Source: Cudoniella acicularis
Taxonomy: Eukaryota > Ascomycota > Leotiomycetes > Helotiales > Helotiaceae
DNA: 52,506 nt
Assembly: GCA_013054445.1 (NCBI GenBank)
Contig: JAAMPI010000199.1
Location: 1-52,506 of the forward strand
Reading direction: 5' to 3'
Within the stretch, counting starts at the first letter, position 1, and each line of letters opens with the position of its first letter. Under the pieces are notes generated by a model, which did not search any database, was not told the origin of the DNA, and worked only from the letters and a program-made list of their open reading frames with translations. Positions 9,424-21,218 of this stretch are shown here, piece by piece. The translations under genes and the position numbers were made by a program.

Positions 9424-10722
9424 TCAACTTGGTCCTGGAGGTCCGCTTACATTCCGCCTGAATCTTGGGGGAGGCTTTGAGAATGTCAGGGCAGGTTCGC
9501 TTCGGATTCTCTTTCCGCCATCCCACGATGGGTTGGGTCTATGGGATATAGGCCCTGTTAAGGGAGGCGACAGATATTCAGACGGAGGTGGCGTCACATC
9601 TATTGCCGGTAGAGGAGTCTTTAACCACTCTTCATCCTCCTCCAACATGTCCCATGGTGCTTGGACGAGAGGAGCAGAATGCGGCCTGTTTGCCTGCAGT
9701 CTCTCCCGGGCACTATCTACCGCATCCCACAGCCTGTCAACGGCTTCTCTTCCATCCTCTAGGATATCTTCCGAATCTTCAGTGCATGTCCAGCTGGGAA
9801 CCACAGCAGGAGTTGGAGGAAGCGGAGTTATTTGGTAATAAGGGGTAGGGGCTGCCATGGTCGAGAATATCCGAGAAAATCGGGACTTTGTGGATGGCGT
9901 TCGTGGAATCAATGATTGAGAACTGTTATTAAAGGTGGGTGGATTAAATACGGGCGGCGGCCCATACGGAGATGATGGTTTCGCAAATGATGCCTGACTC
10001 AAGTTTGGTGTCCCTCGAGTGGAAGGTTGTGCTCGTTGATCGCCTCCTTGCGATGATGAATTGTCCGAATTTGCAAGCGAGGCCTGGCTGGAACTCGGAG
10101 ATTGTCTAGGAGTCAACACCGCTGACGGCATTGGGCTCTCGTGGTTTGGCAATGTTGTATTGCTCGAGTTTGGGGTTTCTCGACGGGGTGGTGGTGGAGG
10201 GAACGCCGGTAAAACGTCCTCTGGATTTGGACTTCTCGATGCTTGCGGAGAATCAAGCCGATGCGAAAATGCCTCCATCACCAGCAATGTATCTTTCCTT
10301 GTCGTCTCGGACACCAACCTCAGAGCGATCGGATCGACAACCACCATTTTCCCGTCTGCCCGGGCCATGGCACTTATCACGACATCGATGAAAGCTTTCC
10401 GAAAATCCGTTCGGATTTTGAAAAGACTCGCGCGCGATTGTGCTGGGAAAGGCATCAGCGTATCTCTTCCAACAATCGTCACGTTCTTACCATCTCCGTC
10501 ATCGAATCTTGACCCATGTTTGTCAATTAGACTGTTCATTTTCTTGTCTATCGATGTCTCGCCATCATAGAGTGAAGCGTCGAGCTCCTCTTGTCCCACA
10601 GCCTTCTTCAGCTTTCCCGCTTTCTGTTTGCGCCATTTCTTGAAGAGCTTGGAGGCTTCTGCAAACCCTTCGATTATCAATGCGACACTCACAGTGATGC
10701 CAGAGAGCGATACCGAGTCCAT
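9424..10722 (-). CDS. Hypothetical Pro/Ser-rich protein with hydrophobic N-terminus
   Basis: A single uninterrupted frame of 432 residues runs from ATG 10722 to the stop at 9424. The frame is open upstream to 10893, but the chosen Met starts the typical fungal MDSVSLSGITVSVALIIEGF hydrophobic helix. This is followed by a basic KLFKKWRKQKAGKLKK patch, so the N-terminus could insert in a membrane. Residues about 60–165 look folded (FRKAFIDVVISAMARADGKM and TRKDTLLVMEAFSHRL). The rest, about 170–432, is low-complexity Pro/Ser/Thr with PPPPP and SPSSSQASLANSDNSSSQGG tracts, interrupted by an acidic helix (EDSEDILEDGREAVDRLWDA) that may be a binding motif. The family was not recognised. It is divergent from the ankyrin-like gene starting at 11509 and may share its promoter. 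The plus-strand frames across this gene are treated as shadows. Confidence 0.75.
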   Translation of the reverse strand: MDSVSLSGITVSVALIIEGFAEASKLFKKWRKQKAGKLKKAVGQEELDASLYDGETSIDKKMNSLIDKHGSRFDDGDGKNVTIVGRDTLMPFPAQSRASLFKIRTDFRKAFIDVVISAMARADGKMVVVDPIALRLVSETTRKDTLLVMEAFSHRLDSPQASRSPNPEDVLPAFPPPPPRRETPNSSNTTLPNHESPMPSAVLTPRQSPSSSQASLANSDNSSSQGGDQRAQPSTRGTPNLSQASFAKPSSPYGPPPVFNPPTFNNSSQSLIPRTPSTKSRFSRIFSTMAAPTPYYQITPLPPTPAVVPSWTCTEDSEDILEDGREAVDRLWDAVDSARERLQANRPHSAPLVQAPWDMLEEDEEWLKTPLPAIDVTPPPSEYLSPPLTGPISHRPNPSWDGGKRIRSEPALTFSKPPPRFRRNVSGPPGPS

Positions 10723-11508
10723 TAGAAACAGGCAACCGCTCGAGAGACCGTTGAAGCAGAAAATAAGAGATGTACTCTTCTGTTGCAGTTTGGCGTCGGA
10801 GCCATGGTCTGTGGGGGCCGGCCACTCAAGGTCACAGGAACCGCCCAAAAGGTATTTTGTCAGCAAGGCTGGGGTTCTCAGGGAGCCCAGCAACCTCTAA
10901 TAATATATTGCCAAAGCCAATTGTCTTTAAGTACCTGCACACCTGCACACCGTCAGCCTCACTTTTCTCGAACGGGCCCATGGTGCATTGGCGCTCTTGT
11001 CTCAACACGGCTTTCTCCCCGCGTCTCAGATGCGAGCCTCTTATCAGGTCTGCTCAGTGCCAGAGGTCGCATATTCAGCCGCGAATTTGCATCGCTCACC
11101 GAGAGACGGAGCCTTATCTATCCAGCAAGACCAAGTAGGCTCTCCTTCAAGTGCTGTCAGTCGTTTCCTTTCACGCAACACTTTCGTTTCGCGGTTTTGG
11201 TGCGTGCTCGAGGCCAGCGAGTGCTTCAATAATTGCCTTTTTTTTATATTTTTGCCGTGTCCTGCCGCTCAGCCCCCTTGGCACGACACTCCATGCAAGC
11301 CACGGTCACACAATTGCACCAGGCTCCAGGAAAGGCATCTTTCGATTGTTGAAGTAAGTTTCTAGATTCAGCTAGATCAATTGTCGCGGTCGCAGCCGCA
11401 TTTCAAAAGAGCACCATCTCTAAAGTTCAGATAGAAGTGTACACACTTGCAGCTTTCCCAGCATCCCTGGAGGCCAAATTCAACATTAAAGTACAAATAT
11501 ATCATCCA
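10723..11508. promoter_or_regulatory. Shared divergent promoter region
   Basis: This is about 0.79 kb between two divergent start codons, with no supported coding. A T-run at 11239–11248 and a CCTGCACACCTGCACACC repeat near 10935 are the only local features. No specific binding sites can be named. Confidence 0.4.
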
Positions 11509-14500
11509 ATGTCTTTGTACGACTCGCCGACGGATTTGCATTCCCGACAAGGGCCTTATGGAGTTGCGGCGCCCGGATTGCCCGAGAGATTTCGCACCCC
11601 GGAGGATGAGGCTATCGCGCATGACATCCTCGTGCGAAACAAAGAAGTAAAAATCGAGTCTCGTTCTCGCCTCTCGAGAGCCTTCACGACAAAATCTAAG
11701 CGAACAAAATTTAGTGATCGGGAGACCTTTCGTGCTCTGGCATCGGTTGTGAAAGGAAAGGAAATTGCTGGACCCGGTGTTGTGGAAGTCCTGACGGGCC
11801 TATTTCTCGACCAGCATGGCGACGTTAATTTCGAACCACAGAAGAAATCGATGGGTAGCATCTTTAGGAAAGGTCATCAAGAACGAAGCAGGTTGCTAGA
11901 AACGTGTGCAGAAGCTGGGAATGCCGAGTTCGTCCAAATTTTATCGCGGCATTCGGATAAAACGAGTCTAGATAACTCACTGGAGATTGCGCTGCAAAAT
12001 CGAGGAACATCCGCAAATCGAGATGCTATTCGGCAAGATCTGATGATTCGGACTCTTATATCCCGTGGTGCGAATGGTAGCAATACGATCGGTGCTGCTG
12101 TCAGGGCTGGAGACGAGACTTTGCTGAGTATGCTGCTTCAAGGCCGGCCTCCCCAGGCCACATTATCCGAAGCCTTGCCACTGGCTTCAACGTTTCCGGC
12201 GATAGATATTCGACATCGAATCCTGAGCATGCTCCTCGAAAATGGGGCCGACTTGAATTACAATAGCGGCGAATCAATCTTCCATGTTACCAAGCTATTT
12301 GATATGGTGAGCTTGGACATGTTGCTGGAACACCGTCCACGACCCGAATCTCTCAGCCAAGCATTTGCTCAAGCTCTAAATCTTCCTGATTCTAGAAATC
12401 GATTCGAGGCTTGCCAAAAGTTGATTCATTCTGGTGCAGTAGGAGACGAGGTTAACAGAGGACTCTCAGTTGCTATTACTGCCGAATATCAAAATATCGA
12501 ATTCCTGAAACTCATTCTTCTCAGCGCATCAGTCGATTTCGAAGATGGTCATGCGCTTTCTTTGGCTGTCACTAATGAATATATGGCACATCTGCAGCTG
12601 ATGCTTGAGAAGCGTCCAAATCAAACAACTTTCGATGGCGCATTTGCTTCTGCGATGAGAATTCGAAATCCTCGGGACCAGCTCAAATATTGTCGAACTC
12701 TTGTTGCTGCTGGACCTCCACGCGACTCCTGTTCAAAGGCGCTCTTGATCGCTGTCAAGGCTCAGAAGGAAGAGTTGTGTAAAATATTTCTGGAAAAGGG
12801 AGCCTCTCCGGACTTCGAACAAGGTGCTTCAATCACTGCTGCTGTTTTGAAAGAGAATATTGGAATACTAGAAATGCTTATTGGGGGAGAATATCAAAAA
12901 CCGGAAAGCAACAGTTTGATCGCCGCTTTCGAGGCAACTCTTTCTATGTCGTCGTCGCGTCCGAAAAAGACCAAATTGCTTCGACTTCTTCTCGATGCAG
13001 GATTAAAGGGACCACCTTTAGACACGGCACTGGTGAACGAATCGAGAAAAGGTTCTGATGGTATGGCACTATGCAACCTCTTTCTTGACTACGGCGCTTC
13101 GATAAATTGGCAAGGAGGCGAAGCTTTGGATATCTCTACACGCTCCGGTGATCTTGAACTTTTGAAAATGCTTCTACAGGGTCCCCACCAGCCTCTGCCC
13201 GAGGTCCTCTCAAGGATATTCCAATCTGCTTTGAAGCTCGATCCGAGGCTTCGGTATCAAGCAATCGAATTGATCCTCGACGCCAATATGCCAATCAATG
13301 ATCAAGTGGCCGCCGCAGTAGATTTCCTCGTTGGAGACCGGCGATTTGATATGCAGACAATCCAGGTCTTGTTGTCTTTTGGTGCATCAGTTCATTACCA
13401 AAATCACCGCCCACTGGTGACAGCAGCAAAATCATTCAACAAAAAGTTACTCAGCCTTTTACTTGCACATTCGCAAGATCAATCAGCATCATCGTTTGTT
13501 TTCGATGTCCTGATCAAAATAGAAGGCTTCTGGTCGAAAAAGGATTCCTTCTCGATATTCACGATCCTGCTTGAAAACGGAGCCGAAGGAACTTCAGTTA
13601 ATGACGCTTTGATCAAAGTTGTGGCCGATACGCAGCCAAGTGCACGTCATTTCGAAGCTACACTCCTTCAACACGGTGTCGATATTGATTACAAAGATGG
13701 GGAAGCTCTACAAATCGCCGCAGAAAGAGGGGAGCCAGGCTTGGTGAAGAGAATGCTCGAAATGAATCCATCCGCCGACTCAGTCTCTATGGCCTTCCCT
13801 TACGCTTTCCATTCCAAGCTTGGGGAAGCTAGCACTCTAGCTGTTATCGAATTATTCGTTGAGTTGGCTGCAGATCAGCTGGATCCTGACTTTATGCATC
13901 CGGAGATACCTGAGCCACCGGTTTTCCTCTGTCTCAACCACTACCCAACGAGCCCCAGGGTTCTTAAGGCGACGTTGAAGGCGGGATTCCGCGTTGATGA
14001 AACTATGTCCTCTGAAAGTGGGAAGTATACTGCTATATATTGGTCGCTCTCCACACAGGGAAAGAAGATCGCGGACCCTTTGGTAGAACTCCTGATCACT
14101 GAAGGCCGTAAGTTCCCCCCTTCTTTACTCTTTTTTTTTTGAAAGATGAAAGCCGTTTATGTTTACAAAATTGAGGATATACTTGCTAATTTCCGATTCC
14201 ATAGCCGATTTGCAAAACCACCCGGAACCGCTACTCCACCTCGCGATTGAAAATGGGCGTCCACAAGTTCTTCAATTTCTCATCGATAAGGGGGCAGATG
14301 TCGATGTTGCCGATGAAACTGGCGTAACACCTCTAAGCACGGCGACTCTGAAGAACGATATCAGAAGCATGCAGGCACTACTTGACGCAACAGCCTGCCC
14401 CAACGATGGCAGTTTGCATGAAGCGGCTCACATGGCAAATACAGAAGCGATCAATCTTCTCATGAGTTACGGCCATGAGCCAAATTTCCCTTCTGTTCGT

Positions 14501-15505
14501 TTCGACGGCCGACCACCTCTGTTCGAACTCTGCTACAAAGCGCCCACCTATCTCCAGCAGTCACAAGCAACAGCCCAGCAAAAAGAGAAGCAAATCAAGA
14601 AAGCAATCCAGGCCCTAATCAAAGGCGGTGCATTAACAACCGAACAACTCCCCCAGGCAGGCAACCGCTCCATCTTGATCCACGCAATCGACAGCGCAAA
14701 CCCGCACATGATGGTAAAAGCCTTCTTGGAATGCGTCCCCTTCAAAGACGTGAACAAAGACTTCAACCTCTTCACCAACGGCGAGTATACCTACTCCCCC
14801 ACCATGTACGTAAAAAAAGGCAAAAGCCTCGGCGACAAAACGCAATCACAAACGCTCGTCAAACTTCTCGAGACATTCTCCGCCTTCGACCGCTACTGGA
14901 AAAACGAGGGGGCCCAACCACCAGATATGAAAAACCCACCAAAACATATCCAAGACGCAGAAGACGAACGCAAAGCAATCGAGAAGCGCAGACGCGAAGA
15001 AGAAGAGGAACGCCGCCGCCAAGTCGAAGAAGAGCAGCGCCAGATCGCCGCAGCACGCATGAAGATCGCGCTGGAGCAAGAAGCTGAGCAAGCCAAGCAA
15101 GACCGCGCGGAGAAATTATTCAAGCAGCGACAAGCGCACGAGGCGAAGATGCACGAAGCGCAAATCGCGAAACAGAATGACCAGTTGAAGATCCAGGAGG
15201 CGAGGGACGCGCATGCGTTGAGACAAGCCGCGAGTTTGAGTCAGCTGCGCAATGATGAGAATGAGGCGGAGCATAGGCGGCGACTCACGTTTGTGAGTGA
15301 GAAGAAGAGGCTGGCGGAGAGTGAGGCTGCGCTGGGGTGGGCTTATAATCAGGGACTGCAGAATGCGGGCATGACTGGGCCGGGAGGCAGAAGAGCGTTA
15401 GGCATGAGTAGTAAGTCGAATATTGATCTTGGGGGGAGGAGGAAGAGGATTGAGGGGGGACCGTCTGGGTCGACGCCCAGGATTTGGGAGATTGATGAGG
15501 AGTGA
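11509..15505 (+). CDS. Large ankyrin-like repeat protein with C-terminal coiled coil
   Basis: Exons 11509–14107 and 14205–15505 are joined by a 97-nt intron (GTAAGT donor, CTAAT branch, ATAG acceptor) and give 1299 residues. An in-frame ATG at 11437 exists, but MSLYDSPTDL is the likelier start. Residues about 1–140 are basic and helical. About 150–860 hold many degenerate helical repeats of ankyrin type, each ending in a motif like LLLENGADLNYNSGE or FLDYGASINWQGGEA. Better ankyrin repeats follow the intron (PLLHLAIENGRPQVLQFLID, TPLSTATLKNDIRSMQALLD). Residues about 1110–1235 form a highly charged single helix or coiled coil (EKRRREEEEERRRQVEEEQR, then many Gln/Ala/Lys). The tail is Gly/Arg-rich and ends IWEIDEE. 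No NACHT or other enzymatic domain is seen. It probably acts as a protein-interaction scaffold; the exact function is unknown. Confidence 0.8.
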
Positions 15506-15869
15506 TTGGGTGAGTTGGTAAGTTAGTGGGTATTTTTGGGCTTTTTGATTCTCCCGGGCTTGCGTTTGGAGCGAGCGAGCTAGCCTTTGAGATTGTATAC
15601 CCTGCTGGCTAATTTTTCTTTGCTATCAAGTGGACTTCACCACTCTATATTTCTTCTTGCTATATAATAATGATGATACAAATGAACATGAAAATAAAAT
15701 TTCAATCACGATATAATTTGAGTTTGCTATGATTTTTATTTTGAGTGCTTGTCACGAAGGGTCTTTGTGAACAGCCCTCGAGTAAAACCAACCGCACCTC
15801 CCCCGCCCTTTTTTTTCATGTGGGAAAACTTCAATGTTATACTCTTATAGAAACACTAGAATAGACCGA
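15506..15869. other. 3' flank of the ankyrin-like gene
   Basis: No gene. The stretch after 15650 is AT-rich and contains AATAAAAT-like possible polyadenylation signals near 15692. A C-rich then T8 run lies near 15797–15818. Confidence 0.4.
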
Positions 15870-17100
15870 AGATGCAATAGACTACGAAAGTCTAGTTATA
15901 ATATCGCCATCAGGGATAAATGCCGAGGAAGTGTAGCTGTCGGGGTTCTCAGTTGTGGAGAATAGGGAGAGGAAACGAAAAAAAGCAACAAAGTGCCTCG
16001 ATTAAGCAGTAATCAGGAGCTAGCAAAGACGCTAGCATATACAGAATTTGCAATGTGTAACAAGTCTTTTACTTTCATCTGAAGTTATGTTGAAGTGAAT
16101 AGGAGAGTGAAAACTGAGGAACTCGACCGACTAACAGGAGAGAAACCTGAAAAGGGTGGCCGCAAAGCTATTTATCGCTTATACGCGCTAGTAGGAACGC
16201 TAGCATATATATCGAGTGCGACGTGCAACAAACGAAAAGTGGAAATCGTCGAAAGTTGTGTTGAAGTGAGTAGACTCAATAGAGAGGGCGGAGTCACTAA
16301 ACAATGACATCTAAAGAGTGTATTAGAGAATTAATTTCTCGCTTATTCATGCACCAGTAAGAAAGCTAGCATGTATCCCAAGTGCGATTTACAACAAATC
16401 TCTAAATTTCATCTGAAGTTTTATTGTAGTGAATAGAGGGGTAGAAGCGGGGTAGCCGACCGGGTGACAGAGGAGGACAAAGTAAGGAAAAGTTATTTAT
16501 CGCTTCTGCTTGCACTAGCTAAAACGCTAGTATGTATATTGAGCGTGATGTGTAACAAAACATTTTTAAATATCTCAAGTTATATTTATAGTGAATAAGA
16601 GGGCCAAAACCGAAGACCTCCTTAGTATCGTCGCTAATAATAGAAGAGATAGTATACGGAGTGATAGAAACTCTAGTTCTCGCTTATTTATGCGCTAAGA
16701 GGAAAGCTAGCATATATATCGAGTGCGAAGTGCAACAAAAACTTGAGTTTCGTCTGAAGGTATGCTGCGGTGAATAGGGGGGCGAAAGCCAAAGTAACCC
16801 GGCTGACTGAGGGAAAGCTCCCTGTCGCTTACGATCGCGCTAGCAGGAACGCTAGTATATTTACCGACTGCGATGTACAACAAATCAATTACTTTCATCT
16901 GAAGTAGATAGCGGGGGTGGACGCGGGGTAGCCATCCAACTAACAGGAGAGAAAAGATGGCCTAAAATGTATTTATCACTTATTCCCGCGTTAGTAGGAA
17001 CGCTAGCAATTATATCAAGTGCGATGTGCAGTAAAGCTTTTACTTTCGTCTGAAATTACCTTGTAGTGAATAGAGAGGGGCATAGGCCGGGGCCGAGAAA
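15870..17100. repeat. Degenerate tandem array, about 160-bp units
   Basis: At least seven diverged copies lie head to tail. The anchor GCTAGCAT/GCTAGTAT falls at 16031, 16199, 16365, 16526, 16696, 16851 and 17002, giving spacings of 168, 166, 161, 170, 155 and 151 bp. A weaker copy is anchored near 15891. Each unit runs in order: a CTAGTAGGAACGCTAGC-like block with two GCTAG elements 12–13 bp apart; ATATATCGAGTGCGATGTGC; AACAAA; TTTCATCTGAAG; TTGAAGTGAATAG; a G-rich segment; ACTAACAGGAGAGAAA; and TTATCGCTTATTCATGCGC. Stop codons fall in all frames, so it is not a protein repeat. Copies have diverged substantially, so the array is old. Confidence 0.85.
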
Positions 17101-17583
17101 GCCAAGCCGAAGAATTACGATGAAAATGCCTTGATAGTTTAAAACAAAGTAGATTGAGGGTTTTGAAGCTTCATATTTTCTTTTACAATACTCATACAAA
17201 GCTTTTTCCATCCCTAATTATCATAAATCAATGATAATCACTTCCATTCCATAAAAAGGTATAAATCTATCCCAATCCCTCCCCTTAAACAACCGTATCC
17301 CAAAAAGTGTGTTGTTAGAAGTGAAGTTTTGCTCCTTTCCTTTCCATCCCCTCCATGCCATGCTGATGCTCCCACAAAAGAAAATGCATTGTTTGACCCT
17401 CCTTGCTGTCCGCCCGTCTGTTTTCCACATCCAAAAATAGGAGATATTTCGTTGAGGTGTTTGTCGAGTAGAGTAAGAGAGAGTCAGAGAGATGTAGGTA
17501 GGAAATTCATGTTCGGCCGCCAGAGCCATTCATCAATAGTTTTTCGTTCCCTTCCATTCCTCCCGATTGTGGCCCAAAAAAGC
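17101..17583. other. 3' flank of the secreted-protein gene
   Basis: No gene is supported between the array and the stop codon at 17584. The plus-strand open frame 17329–17817 overlaps the real minus-strand exon and is treated as a shadow. Confidence 0.45.
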
Positions 17584-19238
17584 TTAGACATTATGCTGCG
17601 TAACCGTAGTCTTCGGCGCAGAGCCAAAGGCAAAGCAAACCGAAGGGAAAGTATACAAGCTAGGATCGCTGAACAGGTCACCGTTGTAAAGGTAATCTTT
17701 GTTGTCTTTGCCTTTTTGGAGCCAGGCTTGAAGCTTGAGATCGAGTCCGACGGCGCCGGAGAACTTGGCTCCCCAGTCGCCTTTCTTGTTAGGGCAGACG
17801 TTGCCTTTGTTGCCTAGATGGGTTGTTAGTCTTTGGTGGTTTTTGGAGAATGAGGGGAGGGGAGAGAAGCTTACTGTAGTCGGCTTCGACGTTGACTTTA
17901 ATGTCTGGGACTTGGAGTGCGAGGTCAACGCCCATTCCGTAGGAGTCTGTGAGGTTCGCGTTAGCTTGGTGTTCAAAGTGTTCAGGTGTTGAAAGAATCC
18001 ACTTACTGAAGACGGTGCAATCGAGGTTAGCAGCCAACTTCATGTACACATCCAAGCCAGCATTAATCTGCGCATCAACATTAATAGGTTGAGTCGAAAG
18101 AGTAGGCTTCCATCCATTATTCTTGTTGTTCTTAGAGTTCAAGAAATCAACAAAGAAGATCGAGCTATCGGGAATCTTGGCCGTAAGTCCAGTGCTAACA
18201 GTAGCCGAGCCCTCAATAGTCTGCATGCTGAAACCGGCAGAAAGCGTAAGCTCAGGCCCGACTTGAAGCAAATCTGGGATATGGATCGCCTCAATGGGAA
18301 TTTCCAAGAAAGTAGCTTCGTCGGCCCAAGCACTGGCGAGTTTTCCGTTGATGTTAAGAGAGAGTCCCAAGTCAGCCTCGACACCCGCGGGAGTAACGCT
18401 CATTGTCATTTCGCTGGGAGTCAATGGATGTCTGAGCGTGGTCTTGATGTGACCTGCGAAGTTGAATCGTCCCTTGGTACCACAGTTGGCGCAGTCGATC
18501 TTGAAATTAACACCCTTGTAGTTCTTAGTGTAAAGGTTCTTGGAAAAATCGTGGTTTACATCGATGTGCATGCTGGGGTTCCAGTGGGGATCGAGTTTTC
18601 CAAAAATGCTTCTCTTCGCCACGGCGGTAGAGTTGTCAGGAGCGGTTGGACCGGCATTTTGTCCCCATTGAATCGTGTATCCGGTTTGCAGGTCTGACCA
18701 GGTCTTTTGCGTGGCGTTGAATTCGACGGTGTTGGTGCGGTTGTCATAGTTTGCCCAGTTTACGAGCCAAGGTTTACGTCCGCTGTCGGCTGAACAGTTC
18801 CCGTAGTTAACGAGCATGATAAAGGTGCGGTTCTGGCTGAAGTTCACCCAAGACCAATCTTTGATAGCTTTTGCGTATGTGTCTGGTGATGTGAAGGTCA
18901 AAGCGAGCTCGCCGTCACACTTGACTGATTGTAATTCTGGTGCGAAGTAATCCATGGAAACAATCATCTCATCATCTCCGGTCTCCAGCGTAACATTAAC
19001 CATGATCGAGGCTGAAAATTAATTTATTAGTAGGAGTTTCAAGCACTAGGAGACTTGGCACTTTACCATTGCTGGGAGTATCTGCCCAGTAGACAGATGT
19101 TTTGTCGTGAAGCTTGACGTTTGCTGTGGTACGTTTGTCCAATCCGGTATCAGGGGGAAGGATAGGAACAAGATTAATAACAGCGTGGGCTGCCTGCCAG
19201 AGGCCGGCAGATGCCAAAAGGCACGTTGTTAAATGCAT
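17584..19238 (-). CDS. Secreted beta-rich protein (resembles fungal DUF7029/DUF7223 architecture)
   Basis: Four minus-strand exons (19238–19067, 19011–18007, 17946–17875, 17813–17584) joined by introns of 55, 60 and 61 nt give 492 residues. The first 19 residues (MHLTTCLLASAGLWQAAHA) form a classic signal peptide. N-glycosylation sequons are frequent (NVT, NFS, NRT, NCS, NAT). Residues about 30–130 match the N-terminal module of a family of secreted ascomycete proteins (VNVTLETGDDEMIVSMDYFA). A later core contains FKIDCANCGTKGRFNFAGHI, with a CANCG pair, followed by beta-strand-like repeats. A KR pair near 22 residues past the signal peptide may be a Kex2 site. The DUF assignment is from memory. 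Likely extracellular or wall-associated, with no catalytic motif visible. TATA-like TTTATAATTTT sequence lies about 65 bp upstream. Confidence 0.8.
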
Positions 19239-21116
19239 GATTGAGAATTATTGAAGCTTCCGAAGTGTGTCTGGTGTTTTTGAAAATTGGGAATCGAAAA
19301 GCTTTATAATTTTGACGCACTGAACAGCAGTGAATGATATAAACGGCCCAATGAAAAAAGAATGTGGGGTCCAATGGCAGACTAAAAAAGAACGTAATGG
19401 TTGGTTGGTTAGATGGAGAAATCTAAGACACGTAAAGAGATGGGGTTATATAGATTCGAGGAGCGATAGGGTTGAGAGTGAGGTGGAAATCGATTCTTGC
19501 ATGTTGTGCAAGGTGGAATTCGGAGAAGGATGCTGTGAGAGCGAACCTGGAGCCTCGAGAATAGAACCATGTTGGGAACTTCTTGGCATACTTGAAGGAT
19601 GTGGTGCACCTTGTCAGCACAATCCTCTGACACCCGGACAATTTCATGAGGCTCAGAAGCTTGAATGGCAAATCGCCCGCACAGAGCCCTTGGAGGCTTG
19701 GGATCAATAGGGAAAAAAACGGAACATTCGATCTCTTTTCCACTGAGAAAATTCACATTGCTAGGGACATCTGGGGGTTATTCGCACCACCGCATCAGAG
19801 ACTTCTGCATCTTTGGGGTTTGTTGCAGGATTCTAGAAGGAATACCCGGGTGAGCATCGTGGGGTCAGCCGAATGGGGATTTTCCATGGTGGGGGCAAGT
19901 CACCAGTGCGACCGTGACTGCACGCGGTCCAGCTCTCAAGAACACAAGCAGGATCGATCGGTGTTTGCATGTAATTTCAAGCTTGTTGTTGGTGGAGGCT
20001 GGACCTGGGACGATGAAGCTCGAAATATGATCGCAACTGCTGGATGGGAAAAATTTACGAGCGATGATTCCTGGCTCTCTACAGCTGGATCATGCCGAAC
20101 AACCCAAAGTGGGCAATAGAATTGTTTCATGAACGCGCCTTACCCTTTCCTGTAGGGCTCCCACGTGGGTGAGAAGGAACCCAGATCTAAGCTTTTCATC
20201 TCCCTGATCATCTCACACTATTGCCCGGGGTCCAACAATTATATTTCCTCCAATGACAGGGCTTTATCGTGTAGTCAAGCCACTCAAACATCTGGAACCG
20301 TAAATTCGTAGTATAAACGAGATCAGGGAGATAAAATGCTTACTTTAGGCTCGAGATCCTACGGTCAGCATTTTCTGCGTTGGTAATTTCGCACCGTGAG
20401 CCCCCTGCTCATGAAGATCACAGCCTTAACGCCTGCGCCGCAGCAAGAAAAGGCGCAAGGCGCTGGAAAAGTATGGGGTCAAGGTTTCTAGTTGGTCCCT
20501 AGGATGTCATAAGGCGGTTTAAAGGGGTCGAGCCCTAAATGTTAGACAAAGCTTAACTGAAGTATTAACATGGATATCATAAAGTAGAACCCACCTGTCT
20601 GTGAAAGGCTCTAAATATTCCACGTCTGTGTATACAATTAGCCAACCCACAAACCTACCGGTAATATGATTTACAACTCGTAACCGTCGTACCGATGAAC
20701 CACTCCAGCTCTCCATGAAATTTTTGCCAAGACCACATATTAGCTCACCGTTACGATACGGATCGATATCCCAGGACGAACTTGCGGTTGCAAACAATGA
20801 CCATGTTGCACGACGTCGACTCGACACGGCTATTATTGCTGTTGTGTGCTGTTGTGTGCTGTTCACCACAGCCTTCCTCGGCCCAACCGTTCATTTCGTT
20901 TCCTACGGTTAGTTTAAAAATAGGATCGAGATGATGTGCAGCTAAGGTGGTCGGCGAATCATTCCTTTTCGGATGTAAGCACAGTACAGGGTGTTTCGGC
21001 CCCGTCCGGTGTCCCTTTTTAGGCTAAATATCGGCAATTACAAGGGAGGCTGGACCGAATCCTAAGTGAGAGCGTACGACACGGATTCGAGAACATGAAA
21101 TTGTGACCATGTAGTA
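19239..21116. other. Long intergenic region
   Basis: No gene recognised in about 1.9 kb. The open frames at 19330–19710, 19646–20119 and 20519–20869 lack domains and splice logic. A short direct duplication, TTGTGTGCTGTTGTGTGCTG, lies near 20840–20862. The part next to 19239 must contain the promoter of the secreted-protein gene. Confidence 0.45.
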
Positions 21117-21218
21117 CTCTCCTCCCTAAATAAAACGCAGCGTATCCAGGCTGGCACGGACGTTCTAGCGTAAACAATACCCTAGTCACACTACGTTTTA
21201 TTTAGGGGGGGGGGAGAG
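21117..21218. mobile_element. 102-bp MITE, Tc1/mariner (Stowaway-like), TA target site
   Basis: The left terminus CTCTCCTCCCTAAATAAAAC continues to G at 21137. It is the inverse of the right terminus CGTTTTATTTAGG…GGAGAG at 21194–21218, apart from a longer G-run (ten G's) on the right. The element is flanked on both sides by TA (21115–21116 and 21219–21220), the target duplication of the Tc1/mariner superfamily. It has no coding capacity, so it would depend on a transposase elsewhere. Confidence 0.8.

Noticed and set aside
10061..10570. Plus-strand open frame of 169 codons
   Set aside because: Antisense to the 432-residue minus-strand gene at 9424–10722, which has better composition and a natural start; no domain in the plus frame.
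15870..17100. CRISPR-like array
   Set aside because: Units are about 160 bp, diverged along their whole length and lack a repeat–spacer pattern; the organism is a fungus.
19646..20119. Plus-strand frame of 157 codons
   Set aside because: No recognisable domain, no splice sites needed or found, and unremarkable composition; likely chance.
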